From contig NZ_KB907251.1 of NCBI RefSeq assembly GCF_000381905.1, positions 171,599-235,598 of the forward strand: a stretch of 64,000 bases of DNA, in the 5' to 3' direction. The notes under the pieces are model-generated. The model saw only the letters and a list, made by a program, of their open reading frames with translations. It was not told where the DNA came from and made no database searches. A program made the position numbers and the translations under genes. Shown one piece after another: positions 54,397 to 62,121 of this stretch (position 1 is the first letter of the stretch; each line of letters opens with the position of its first letter). The stretch is from Paenibacillus fonticola DSM 21315 (GTDB lineage: Bacteria > Bacillota > Bacilli > Paenibacillales > Paenibacillaceae).

Positions 54397-54566
54397 TTGG
54401 ATTATAAAAACTATAACAAACTATCCATTCCTATCCTTATGCTTTCCTTGCCGCTCCTATCTTTCGATTTATTATTGCAGAAAAAATGTCCCTCTGGGAA
54501 ATTAAGGAAATATCTGAAGAACTTATTGAACAATTAAATAAGTTTATAGAACAGGATAAGAAATAA
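54397..54566 (+). pseudogene. Small frameshifted gene remnant
   Basis: TTG 54397 opens a frame reading MDYKNYNKLSIPIL. The better coding pattern then switches to another frame near 54440 (YAFLAAPIFRFIIAEKMSLW, continuing with acidic helices ending FIEQDKK at 54566). One base shift joins the two. No family is recognised. It is AT-rich and probably part of the same decayed element. Confidence 0.35.
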
Positions 54567-54590
54567 AGAATAACGACAGGAGAATATGCG

Positions 54591-55034
54591 GTGGAAAATA
54601 AGTAGAAAATAACGCTCGAATTTCCAGGGATCGTTGTTTTTGATCCAATGACACTTTCTAGTTTCATTCAAGAGAAAAAAATTATTAATACTGATCTAAT
54701 AAGCTATTTCAATCAATATGAAGTGGTGGGAGAGGATGCTATTAAGCAAGGAGTAATAGTTCCTATTTACCCCATTCCTAACTTAGATTACACAATTGTT
54801 ATAAAAAAAGAGTATGATTCTTCAACAAGTGTACCTATGGATTGGAGGATCTTTAAAACCGAACCGTTTCCTTTGAAAATATCTAGTGGTTTGTTTACTG
54901 TGATCCTAAAAAAGGGATTAGAGGCTGATTTCGGTTATATTCTTGATTTTCAACGAATTGAGGAATTACCGAACTTTAATTTTAATAAAAGTATTGATGA
55001 ATATGACTTTATTGTCGACCCGTTGAGTAAATAG
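54591..55034 (+). pseudogene. Immunity-like gene interrupted by an amber codon
   Basis: GTG 54591, after AGGAGAA, encodes MENK and then TAG (54603-54605). The frame is open again at once (KITLEFPGIVVFDPMTLSSF) to 55034. The region before the next ATG (54648) is clearly coding-like, so the gene was probably about 147 residues and lost its start by a single CAG/AAG-to-TAG type change. A shorter 128-residue product from ATG 54648 is possible but has no binding site. Low GC and position before the toxin cassettes suggest an old immunity gene. Family not recognised. Confidence 0.55.
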
Positions 55035-55190
55035 TTACATTATGGCCTTTGTCAATATAGAATAACGGGTGAATGATCTATTCAAATCTTACTGTTTTAC
55101 AAGTGTAGATTAACAACTCAGGGTACGGATAATTGTTGATTCAGGCGAATAGAGTTATAACATTATTTCCAGTGAGAGGAGGGGGAGACG

Positions 55191-55637
55191 ATATTTGACA
55201 TTGCATTTTCTATAAAACATACATCTACAATGGTTTCTGGATTTGACTTAGGACATATGATAATTACATCAGACAATATTACGATCTCATCGTGTAATAG
55301 AGTTCCAGATCAGTCAATGATGATATTCCCAACAATCGTCGATTTGTTAGATGGTTTAAGAGTGTTTTTGAAAGACAAGAAGATTAAACAATATAAACTT
55401 GTTTGTGCTGATTCTTCATTTGCGATATTTTTTATGAAAAAAAAGGGGTCAGAAATATGTATTAAAGTGGATGACAAAATAGTTTCTGAGTTGAATGAAA
55501 AATTACTGGCTAAACAAATTTATAAATCGTGCGATAACTTTTTTTTAGAGAAAAAGATATATATGTCGGAAAATGATCCTCTTATTGAGGATGTTGAAGC
55601 GGCGTTATCCTCGTATAAGATAAGTTTAAATATTTAA
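55191..55637 (+). CDS. Probable orphan immunity protein, start codon unclear
   Basis: The sure part starts at ATG 55230 (135 residues). The frame extends left through IFDIAFSIKHTSTMVSGFDL to ATA 55191, which sits 5 bases after a very strong AGGAGGGGG. Either ATA is used as a rare start or an ATG was lost. The protein is small, soluble and AT-rich in coding, with TVDLLDG-like and helical segments (IFPTIVDLLDGLRVFLKDKK). No toxin gene remains before it. I do not recognise the family; immunity is inferred from position. Confidence 0.5.
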   Translation: MFDIAFSIKHTSTMVSGFDLGHMIITSDNITISSCNRVPDQSMMIFPTIVDLLDGLRVFLKDKKIKQYKLVCADSSFAIFFMKKKGSEICIKVDDKIVSELNEKLLAKQIYKSCDNFFLEKKIYMSENDPLIEDVEAALSSYKISLNI

Positions 55638-56007
55638 CGACTGTTCTTGGTATTAAGGAGAGAAGAACGAACATGTCATCATGCAGTACAATCCAAGACA
55701 ACAGGTGCTGGGTACAGCGGGATCACATCCTGTTACTCCGAAGTAGTAAAAATTATTCCTATAGCACATTATTTGTTTGCAATTGCTTTTAGCGAATAAC
55801 TAATTATATCTCCTGGACTCCATCAGATGAATTTAATAATTTTCATTTTGGGCGATAATGCGGAAGATTCAGAAGAAGAACTAAGTGCTGCAGAGATAGT
55901 TGAAAGTACTTAAATATAAACCTGCCCAGCAGTCATGATTTACAGCCGAAGGTCATTACTGACCACCTGGGAAAGTTTATTCTTAAGGGCGATCACAACC
56001 GCTTGGA
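55638..56007 (+). pseudogene. Decayed toxin/immunity cassette and chimeric Rhs scrap
   Basis: Several broken frames are visible. One ends KIIPIAHYLFAIAFSE at about 55790. A second reads WTPSDEFNNFHFG and, if one G of the GGG at 55850-55852 is removed, runs on as DNAEDSEEELSAAEIVEST to a stop at 55911-55913. From about 55950 two short Rhs pieces are joined: GAAGGTCATTAC then TGACCACCTGGG (9 bases of the normal sequence missing), then AAAGTTTATTCTTAAGGGCG. They correspond to about 60894-60927 and 61001-61026 in the longest Rhs copy. Confidence 0.5.
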
Positions 56008-56475
56008 TTGTCTGGGAATAATCCGACGTTGTATGGGTATGTGAATGACCCGATTATTTGGGTGGATGCGTTTGGGCTTAGTGGCGGTTGTGGAGATAGA
56101 ATAACTAAGGGTTTAGATAAAACGGTTAAACCAAATGATGTAGTCCCTTATAGACCAAGTAATTCGCCTTTAGAAAATCACCATGGTGTCATGGATGTAT
56201 GGGCTAAGCATAATGTTCCAAACTATGTAAGTAGGGGAGCTAATACTCCAACTGTAGCCTTAACTAAAGAACTACATGATGCTACAAAAGCTGTTTATAG
56301 ACAATGGCTATATCAAAAAACGGGTAAAAAAGTTGGAGGGAAAATCGATTGGAAAGCAGTTACACCTAGGGAGATACAAAAACTTGCTGAAAAAATGTTT
56401 GATGCAGCGAAAGTTCCTAAATCAGCTAGACAAGAATATTATAATGCCTTTAATAAATATAATTATCGGGAGTGA
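56008..56475 (+). CDS. Orphan Rhs C-terminal toxin, HNH/Endo VII-like nuclease
   Basis: 155 residues in one open frame; the formal start TTG 56008 has no binding site, so it is a displaced cassette rather than an independent gene. The first 24 residues are the end of an Rhs core (NPTLYGYVNDPIIWVDAFGL) followed by the junction SGGCG. The toxin part has a His pair in LENHHGVMDVWAKHNVP and a second half TVALTKELHDATKAVYRQW. That arrangement resembles the HNH/Endo VII toxins with SHH/NHH signatures. A recombination with a full Rhs gene would make it a live effector. The SUKH-type immunity gene follows after 5 bases. Confidence 0.65.
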   Translation: MSGNNPTLYGYVNDPIIWVDAFGLSGGCGDRITKGLDKTVKPNDVVPYRPSNSPLENHHGVMDVWAKHNVPNYVSRGANTPTVALTKELHDATKAVYRQWLYQKTGKKVGGKIDWKAVTPREIQKLAEKMFDAAKVPKSARQEYYNAFNKYNYRE

Positions 56476-56480
56476 AGTAA

Positions 56481-56978
56481 ATGGAAAAGATAAAACAGAT
56501 ACTCACACAAATAAAAACTATACCGCATTGTCGTATCTTTGAACCTACTGGATTACCCGTTATTAATGAAGCAAGGCATATTTTACCTAGTGATTTAAAC
56601 GAGTTTTATAGACTTTGTGGGGGCTTAGTCTTATTTGAGAATGAGGAGTATCCTATCTATGTTGTGTCGCCTGATAAGTTGGTCTTGGCAAATCCAATAA
56701 TTGTAGGAGAATTATGCGAAGAAGATATTTCATCTAACTGGTATATCATTTGTAATGACGGAAAAGATGAATACCTAACAATTGACCTTAGCGAAGATAG
56801 GCTCGGTAGATGCTATGATAGTTTTTTTGATCGCCATGGACTTGCAGGTGAATCTCAAATAATAGCCACTTCGTTTACTGATTTACTTGAGCGACTTATA
56901 AAAAATAAGGGTCAATACTGGTATTGGCTAAGAAGTGATTTTATTTCTTTAGGTGATGCATATGATGAAATTGAATAG
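56481..56978 (+). CDS. SMI1/KNR4 (SUKH) family immunity protein
   Basis: 165 residues, with GGGAGTGAA before ATG 56481. SUKH-1 features: LPSDLNEFYRLCGGLVLF near the N-terminus, WYIICNDGKDEYLTIDLS in the middle, and LGRCYDSFFDRHG. SUKH proteins are common immunity partners of nuclease toxins. It lies directly after the HNH-like toxin and should neutralise it. It could be expressed independently and protect against siblings. Confidence 0.8.
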   Translation: MEKIKQILTQIKTIPHCRIFEPTGLPVINEARHILPSDLNEFYRLCGGLVLFENEEYPIYVVSPDKLVLANPIIVGELCEEDISSNWYIICNDGKDEYLTIDLSEDRLGRCYDSFFDRHGLAGESQIIATSFTDLLERLIKNKGQYWYWLRSDFISLGDAYDEIE

Positions 56979-57002
56979 CAAAAATCAATTAATATAAATA
57001 AT

Positions 57003-57045
57003 GGAACCTTGGTTGGCAATTTGCCTTCAAGGTTTCTTTTTTTGT
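57003..57045 (+). terminator. Terminator closing the HNH/SUKH cassette
   Basis: GGAACCTT and AAGGTTTC pair (one mismatch) with TTGGCAA/TTGCC inside, followed by seven T. The CCTTG...CAAGG theme recurs after other immunity genes in the array. Confidence 0.65.
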
Positions 57046-57084
57046 GTAGCGTGCCAGATAAGCAAATGTCGCCAAACTGAAGTA

Positions 57085-57779
57085 ATGATGAGCAAGGTCG
57101 TCCGTCCCGACGGCAAGGAAGTTATTTTCACGTATGACAGTCTGGGAAGGCGGATTGGGAAGCATTTTGACGGTGTAGTACACTGTTATGTGTGGGATGG
57201 AAATACAATCCTGCATGAGTGGGAAGCCGAGAGCGGATTGACTGGGAAAGTAAGGATCTGGGGGATGGCGACTCTGTGTTTGGGGAGTCTCAGGCCACTT
57301 TTGGAAAATCAGGGCAAGAACCCGACCCAGCAAGTCTCATCACTTGGGTCTTTGAAGACGGCACCTTCCATCTGGCAGCGAAAATTACGTCAGAGGGTCA
57401 TTACAGTATCGTCACCGACCATCTGGGTACTCCTGTGGAAATGTATGATGAGCACGGGGAACGGGTATGGTCTTGTGAACTCGACATCTACGGGAATGTG
57501 AGAAAGTTTATTCTTAAGGGTGATCACAACGCCTGTCCGTTCCGCTACCCGGGCCAATATGAGGACGTGGAGACCGGGCTGTATTACAACCGTTTCCGCT
57601 ACTACTCGCCAAATGAAGGTATGTACACGCAGCAGGATCCGATCGGGTTGGCTGGGGGCATGCGTCTGTATGGCTATGTGGATGATCCGTATATTTGGGT
57701 GGACGTGTTTGGGCTTAGTAGTGGTTGCGGGGTAAGATACCTAATGGTACGGGTAAAAAGATACATGGAAATTCATTAG
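57085..57779 (+). pseudogene. Rhs core fragment, copy A (frameshifted)
   Basis: 57085-57717 is a near copy of 60585-61218 in the longest Rhs gene. It begins abruptly at MMSKVVRPDGKEVIFTYDSL with no start signals. A one-base deletion near 57240 shifts the frame in the EAESG region. The frame then continues through SLITWVFEDG and DPIGLAGGMRLYGYVDDPYI to VDVFGL. A second shift in the GGGG at 57736-57739 cuts the core off from the toxin, so the reading ends at 57779. Confidence 0.8.
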
Positions 57780-58042
57780 ATTCTCCAAAACCAACTGATT
57801 TATATGTTGTCAGGGAAAGAAGAACAGGTGAGATAATCAGATTTGGTGAAACTACACAAGGTTTTAAAAAGCGAGGACAACAACATGCAAGAAGATTTTC
57901 TAAACTAGGTATTGAAGTAGAAACAACATTGTTAAAGGGTGGATTAAGTAAGCGTCAAGCAAAGGCTTTAGAAACACGGTATATTAGAAGTTATGAAAAA
58001 GTATTTGGAAATAAACCACCTTATAATAAAGGTTACCATTAA
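57725..58042 (+). CDS. GIY-YIG/URI-fold nuclease toxin domain, displaced
   Basis: 105 residues open from TTG 57725, out of frame with the Rhs core by one base. GIY-YIG-like elements in order: DLYVVRERRTGEIIRFGET, the arginine region KKRGQQHARRF, the catalytic-type Glu in KALETRYIRSY and Asn in PPYNKGYH. This fits the Tox-URI toxin families. A single G insertion at the junction would restore the Rhs-toxin fusion. The following gene is its presumed antidote. Confidence 0.7.
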   Translation: MRGKIPNGTGKKIHGNSLDSPKPTDLYVVRERRTGEIIRFGETTQGFKKRGQQHARRFSKLGIEVETTLLKGGLSKRQAKALETRYIRSYEKVFGNKPPYNKGYH

Positions 58043-58057
58043 AAGGAGTTATAAAAT

Positions 58058-58438
58058 ATGAAAATTTCATCAAGACCTCAAACATCAATTAGGATGGTTT
58101 CTAAGAAGTTTAGGTTATTATATTCTCTAGAAGATAAACTTAATAGCTTCATTGAAAGAAGTGAATGTGATACAGGAGGGATTGACACATTACAATTATT
58201 TTTTGATACTGACTTAACTGACGCTGATGAAGTGAATATTTTAGACCTTAAAGGTGGTATTCTTCAAGTAGAGACTTCTTTGAATTGGGATGAATTTTCT
58301 CAACTTAAATTTTCAGAACAACAAGTAGAGTTTATAAATAAAATATACGTAGCTGTAAAAAAGGTTGTTGAGGTTTATAATTTAAGCCAAGACATGTATG
58401 ATGAGGCATTTAAAGAGTTATTAAATGAAATAAAGTAA
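58058..58438 (+). CDS. Presumed immunity protein of the GIY-YIG-like toxin
   Basis: 126 residues from ATG 58058 after AAAAGGAG. Acidic, soluble and AT-rich in coding, no recognised family. It lies 15 bases after the toxin stop and is closed by a terminator. Immunity is inferred from position. Confidence 0.6.
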   Translation: MKISSRPQTSIRMVSKKFRLLYSLEDKLNSFIERSECDTGGIDTLQLFFDTDLTDADEVNILDLKGGILQVETSLNWDEFSQLKFSEQQVEFINKIYVAVKKVVEVYNLSQDMYDEAFKELLNEIK

Positions 58439-58454
58439 ATCTATAAAGACAAAG

Positions 58455-58484
58455 CCCTAAGAGTTATTCTTAGGGTTTTTCTTA
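58455..58484 (+). terminator. Rho-independent terminator
   Basis: CCCTAAGA-GTTAT-TCTTAGGG followed by TTTTTCTT. Closes the GIY-YIG cassette. Confidence 0.75.
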
Positions 58485-58647
58485 ATAAATAATTAGATAT
58501 GACAAAGCTCTAGTGATTAAGAAGGAATTTAACTAATACATTAGGCAAATGAACAAAAAAAGAAATACAGAATTTTTGAAAGGGACAACATTAACGATAT
58601 TTTCTCTGAAATTCATAACTCATGATGGTTGTACCACCATGGAGTAG

Positions 58648-58871
58648 CGCTTTAATTATAGCGAGAATCGTGAGGTTCTGGTTCAATATCGCTACAACGA
58701 AGCCGGTGATCTCAGCGCCGTGACGGATGCGCTTGGTCAAACGACTCTTTTCCATTATGATCAGCACTTGATGGTGAAGATGACCGACGCAACGGCTACA
58801 GCTTCCATTGGCGTTACGACGGCCCGACTACGGGCGCGCGGTGCGTTCATACATGGGGCGATGACGGGTTA
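58648..58871 (+). pseudogene. 5' truncated, frameshifted beginning of the longest Rhs copy
   Basis: From 58648 the reading frame shows Rhs repeats (VQYRYNEAGDLSAVTDALGQ, then TTLFHYDQHLMVKMTD). One C appears lost near 58780: adding it gives DRNGYSFHWRYDG and joins the frame at 58872. The code before 58645 is unrelated and AT-rich, so this copy lacks the N-terminal 5' part of an Rhs gene. Confidence 0.7.
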
Positions 58872-61586
58872 TTGGAAGGGCGAATCGCTTATCTGGACGG
58901 TTACAATGAGGTGGCGAACAGCCAGGGGCATATGACAAGGTATGAGTATACGCCGGACTATCTTTGCACCCGGATTGTTGACCCGCTCGGCGGAGAATGG
59001 CAGTACAGCTATAGCGACGCGGCGGATTTGCTGAGCGAAACCGACGAGGAAGGCCGGATGACCTGGTACGAATATGACGAGGTTGGGCTGCTTGTCCAAG
59101 AAACCCAACCGGACGGCGGGATATGGCAGTACACATATGACGAGCATGAGCGATTGCTGCAGGCTACCAATCCAGAAGGCGCAAGTCAAACCTGGCAGTA
59201 TGATGAACAGGGGCGGGTGAGCCGGATTGTCGGGGCGGATCAATCGATGACGATGCTGGTATACGATGAATCGCACCGGGTCTGCGAGGTGCGCAATCCG
59301 CAGGGCGCGGTGACGACGCTTGCCTACGATGATCAGGACAATCTGGTGGAAACGCTGCCGGACGGCAGCAGCGGGAAATGGAGCTACAATCACCGGGGGG
59401 AATGTCTGGAAGCGGTCAACCCGCTCGGGGCGAAGCAGCATTTCGTCGATGTTATTTTTGCGGAAGACAAGCAGCATCGCGTAGCCTTCGGCTACACTCC
59501 GCTGGGAGAAATGACCTGGCGGGAGCAAAAGGGCAAGCGCGTCGAGCTGGTGTACAATCACGAGACGGAACTGACGGCAGTCATCAACGAGCACGGCGAA
59601 CGCTATGTGCTGGAACGGGATGCGAACGGCAGCATCATTCGGGAGACCGGGTTCGATGGCATGGTCAAGCAGTATGAACGCAGCCCAAGCGGCTTGCTAC
59701 GCAAGGTTGAACGCCCCGGCGGCAGATGGACCACGTTCGAATATGATGAGATGGGCCGCGTCATTCATTCCGCTTACAGCGATGGGCTGGTAGAATCGTA
59801 TCACTATAACCGGGTGGGCGATTTACTGGAGAGCTTCAATCCGTTTACAACAGTTAAACTGGAGTACGACTCCGCTGGGCGCGTCACCAAAGAATGGCTG
59901 GATGGCTATTGGGTTGCCAGCCAGTACGACGAGAACAGCAACCGAACTCAGGTGAGCAGCAGCTTGGGTGAGCACTTGACCTTTGAGCGGGATCTGCTCG
60001 GGCAAGTTACCCAAATGCAAGCGGAGCGGAAGGGCAAGAGGCAGGGTCAGCAAACCCAGCAAACCAAGGGTGATTTTGGTGGATCATCCCCGGCTTCGAG
60101 CCCAGAGGACGGCGCGGGCACACTTTGGTCCGCGCAAATGAAGTACAACGCGCTGGGCCAGGAAATTGAGCGTTTGCTGCCGGGAGGCGTCATTAGCCAG
60201 TGGCAGTATGACGTAGCAGGTCGCCCTGAACAACACAGCGTGAAGACCGGCGGACGAGAACATCACAAAATCAAGTACGAGTGGGATGTCAACAACCGCT
60301 TGAAGTTGATCACGAATGGGTTGACAGGGAAGCGGACGTTGTTCAACCATGACGATTTTGGCACCCTGATCGGAGCAACTGATCAATACGGAAAAATCTT
60401 CCGCATGTCCGACGACGTCGGCAACCTGTACAGCACGGGGCACCGAACCGACCGGAAGTATGGCCTCGGCGGGCGTCTGCTGGAGTTTGAGGGCACGAAA
60501 TACAGCTATGACGAGGAAGGCAACCTGATCGAGAAGCTCGATCCCGACGGCACCCGCTGGCGTTACGCCTATTACGGCAACGGCATGATGAGCAAGGTCG
60601 TCCGCCCCGATGGCAAGGAAGTTATTTTCACGTATGACAGCTTGGGAAGACGCATTGAGAAGCACTTTGACGGTGTAGTACACTGTTATGTATGGGATGG
60701 GAATACAATCCTGCATGAGTGGGAAGCCGAGAGCGGGTTTGCTGGGGAGAGTAAGGAACTGGGGGACGGCGACTCTGAGATTGGACAGTCTCAGGCCATT
60801 TTTGGAAAATCAGGGCAAGAATCCGACCCAGCAAGTCTCATCACTTGGGTCTTTGAAGACGGCACCTTCCATCCGGCAGCGAAAATTACGTCCGAGGGTC
60901 ATTACAGTATCGTCACTGACCACCTGGGTACTCCTGTGAAAATGTATGATGAGCACGGGGAGCAGGTATGGTCTTGTGAGCTGGACATCTACGGGAACGT
61001 AAGAAAGTTTATTCTTAAGGGTGATCACAACGCCTGTCCGTTCCGCTACCCGGGCCAATATGAGGACGTAGAGACCGGGTTATACTATAACCGTTTCCGC
61101 TACTACTCGCCACATGAAGGTATGTACACACAGCAGGATCCGATTGGGTTGGCTGGAGGCATCCGACTGTATGGGTATGTGGATGATCCGATTATTTGGG
61201 TGGATGTGTTCGGGCTTAAGAAGAATGGTGGCAGTAAGGGCAGCGATTCAACGGAGCAATGTCGTGGTGGGGGAACGGGTAAACTAGAAAGAAGCGAACA
61301 TGCTGTACTAAGGAGCAAAGAGGGGAGACCAGTCGGTTCGGCAATTAATGATGTTCAGAAAGCTAGACAATCTAATGTTCTTGTCCAAGGAGATGGCAGG
61401 TGGGTTATCAAAGGAGACAATAGTAGAATTCATATTGTTGAAGCTGATGGAAGCCAAGTAATAACGTCATTTAAAAATCCAAGTAAGAACACCAATATGA
61501 GAATTCAAGATGGAAGATGGATAAGACCTTCAGAAGCTGAACTTCAACAATTTAAAGAGATATTCTCCGATTATGTGAGGTGGTAA
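58872..61586 (+). CDS. Rhs/YD-repeat protein with C-terminal toxin (5' truncated)
   Basis: 904 residues in an open frame (TTG 58872 is only the first usable codon). Many YD repeats (TRYEYTPDYLCTRIVDPLGG; RWTTFEYDEMGRVIHSAYSDG; TKYSYDEEGNLIEKLDPDG) build the Rhs shell. The core closes with DPIGLAGGIRLYGYVDDPII then WVDVFGL. The variable tip after LKKN (about 120 residues) reads RSEHAVLRSKEGRPVGSAIN, a charged middle and SRIHIVEADGSQVITSF. A His-led, beta-rich tip like this suggests a BECR-type (DUF4258/barnase-like) RNase, but that is tentative. No signal peptide, TRAP or other N-terminal domain is present, so it is not functional as it stands. Confidence 0.8.
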   Translation: MEGRIAYLDGYNEVANSQGHMTRYEYTPDYLCTRIVDPLGGEWQYSYSDAADLLSETDEEGRMTWYEYDEVGLLVQETQPDGGIWQYTYDEHERLLQATNPEGASQTWQYDEQGRVSRIVGADQSMTMLVYDESHRVCEVRNPQGAVTTLAYDDQDNLVETLPDGSSGKWSYNHRGECLEAVNPLGAKQHFVDVIFAEDKQHRVAFGYTPLGEMTWREQKGKRVELVYNHETELTAVINEHGERYVLERDANGSIIRETGFDGMVKQYERSPSGLLRKVERPGGRWTTFEYDEMGRVIHSAYSDGLVESYHYNRVGDLLESFNPFTTVKLEYDSAGRVTKEWLDGYWVASQYDENSNRTQVSSSLGEHLTFERDLLGQVTQMQAERKGKRQGQQTQQTKGDFGGSSPASSPEDGAGTLWSAQMKYNALGQEIERLLPGGVISQWQYDVAGRPEQHSVKTGGREHHKIKYEWDVNNRLKLITNGLTGKRTLFNHDDFGTLIGATDQYGKIFRMSDDVGNLYSTGHRTDRKYGLGGRLLEFEGTKYSYDEEGNLIEKLDPDGTRWRYAYYGNGMMSKVVRPDGKEVIFTYDSLGRRIEKHFDGVVHCYVWDGNTILHEWEAESGFAGESKELGDGDSEIGQSQAIFGKSGQESDPASLITWVFEDGTFHPAAKITSEGHYSIVTDHLGTPVKMYDEHGEQVWSCELDIYGNVRKFILKGDHNACPFRYPGQYEDVETGLYYNRFRYYSPHEGMYTQQDPIGLAGGIRLYGYVDDPIIWVDVFGLKKNGGSKGSDSTEQCRGGGTGKLERSEHAVLRSKEGRPVGSAINDVQKARQSNVLVQGDGRWVIKGDNSRIHIVEADGSQVITSFKNPSKNTNMRIQDGRWIRPSEAELQQFKEIFSDYVRW

Positions 61587-61587
61587 A

Positions 61588-61830
61588 ATGGAAATTTTAA
61601 AATATGAAGAAATTGCTAGTGTCACTTTGTTTGAACTGCGATTATCAGAAGGCGAATTGATGGTTTATGAAAATTGCATCGAGTTTGTGCTGGAAAATTG
61701 TTCTGAAGAACAACTATATGAATTAACAGGATGTGAAAATAGGGAGGAACTAGCATCTTATCAGGATGATTTAAAGAAATTGCTAAAAAACATTAATAAA
61801 GACTATTTGCCGAAAAAATATCAAGATTGA
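61588..61830 (+). CDS. Presumed immunity protein of the preceding Rhs toxin
   Basis: 80 residues from ATG 61588, one base after the Rhs stop (GTGAGGTGG upstream). Strongly acidic with two helices (SEEQLYELTGCENREELASY). No family recognised. It looks like a complete small antidote; its terminator has been cut by an insertion (see 61840). Confidence 0.65.
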   Translation: MEILKYEEIASVTLFELRLSEGELMVYENCIEFVLENCSEEQLYELTGCENREELASYQDDLKKLLKNINKDYLPKKYQD

Positions 61831-61839
61831 ATCATTAAA

Positions 61840-61855
61840 ACCTTGATTGGCTTCA
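61840..61855 (+). other. Left arm of a broken cassette terminator
   Basis: ACCTTGATTGGCTT equals the left arm of the intact terminator at 63462. The right arm is missing; IS-like sequence starts at once. Confidence 0.55.
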
Positions 61856-62121
61856 GGGGGACTGACCCCCGTTTGTGAGACAGGGATCAAAACACCTAGC
61901 AAGTTTAAGCAGCCAGTCACCGGCGATTGGTTCATTTGAATTCAAATTGAGTAATAGTAAGCAGTGTAGTCTCGAACGGTCTGTACCACGTTAACCCCTT
62001 TGAGATAGAATGTTTCTAGACTTTAGCGTGGAATGAAACGGTTCAATGGGGGCATTATCAGCGGGCGTTCCGTTACGGGACATACTCATGGTAATGCCTT
62101 TGTGCCTTTTCTTTTATCGCA
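61856..62121 (-). mobile_element. IS3-family transposase remnant (IS150-like orfB 3' end)
   Basis: On the minus strand from about 62121: KRHKGITMSMSRNGTPADNA, then PIEPFHSTLKS. This is the end of the IS3-family integrase core, including the Asp and Glu around DNAPIE. After a one-base shift it goes on as ETFYLKGVNVVQTVRDYTAY and YYSI, stop, IQMNQSPV. The left edge has the dyad GGGGG-ACTGA-CCCCC, a likely IS terminus. orfA and the other end are gone. Inactive. Confidence 0.75.

Noticed and set aside
58869..60716. Long minus-strand open frames of 241 and 210 codons opposite the Rhs gene
   Set aside because: GC-rich Rhs repeats leave open antisense frames; they recur opposite each Rhs copy and have no start signals.
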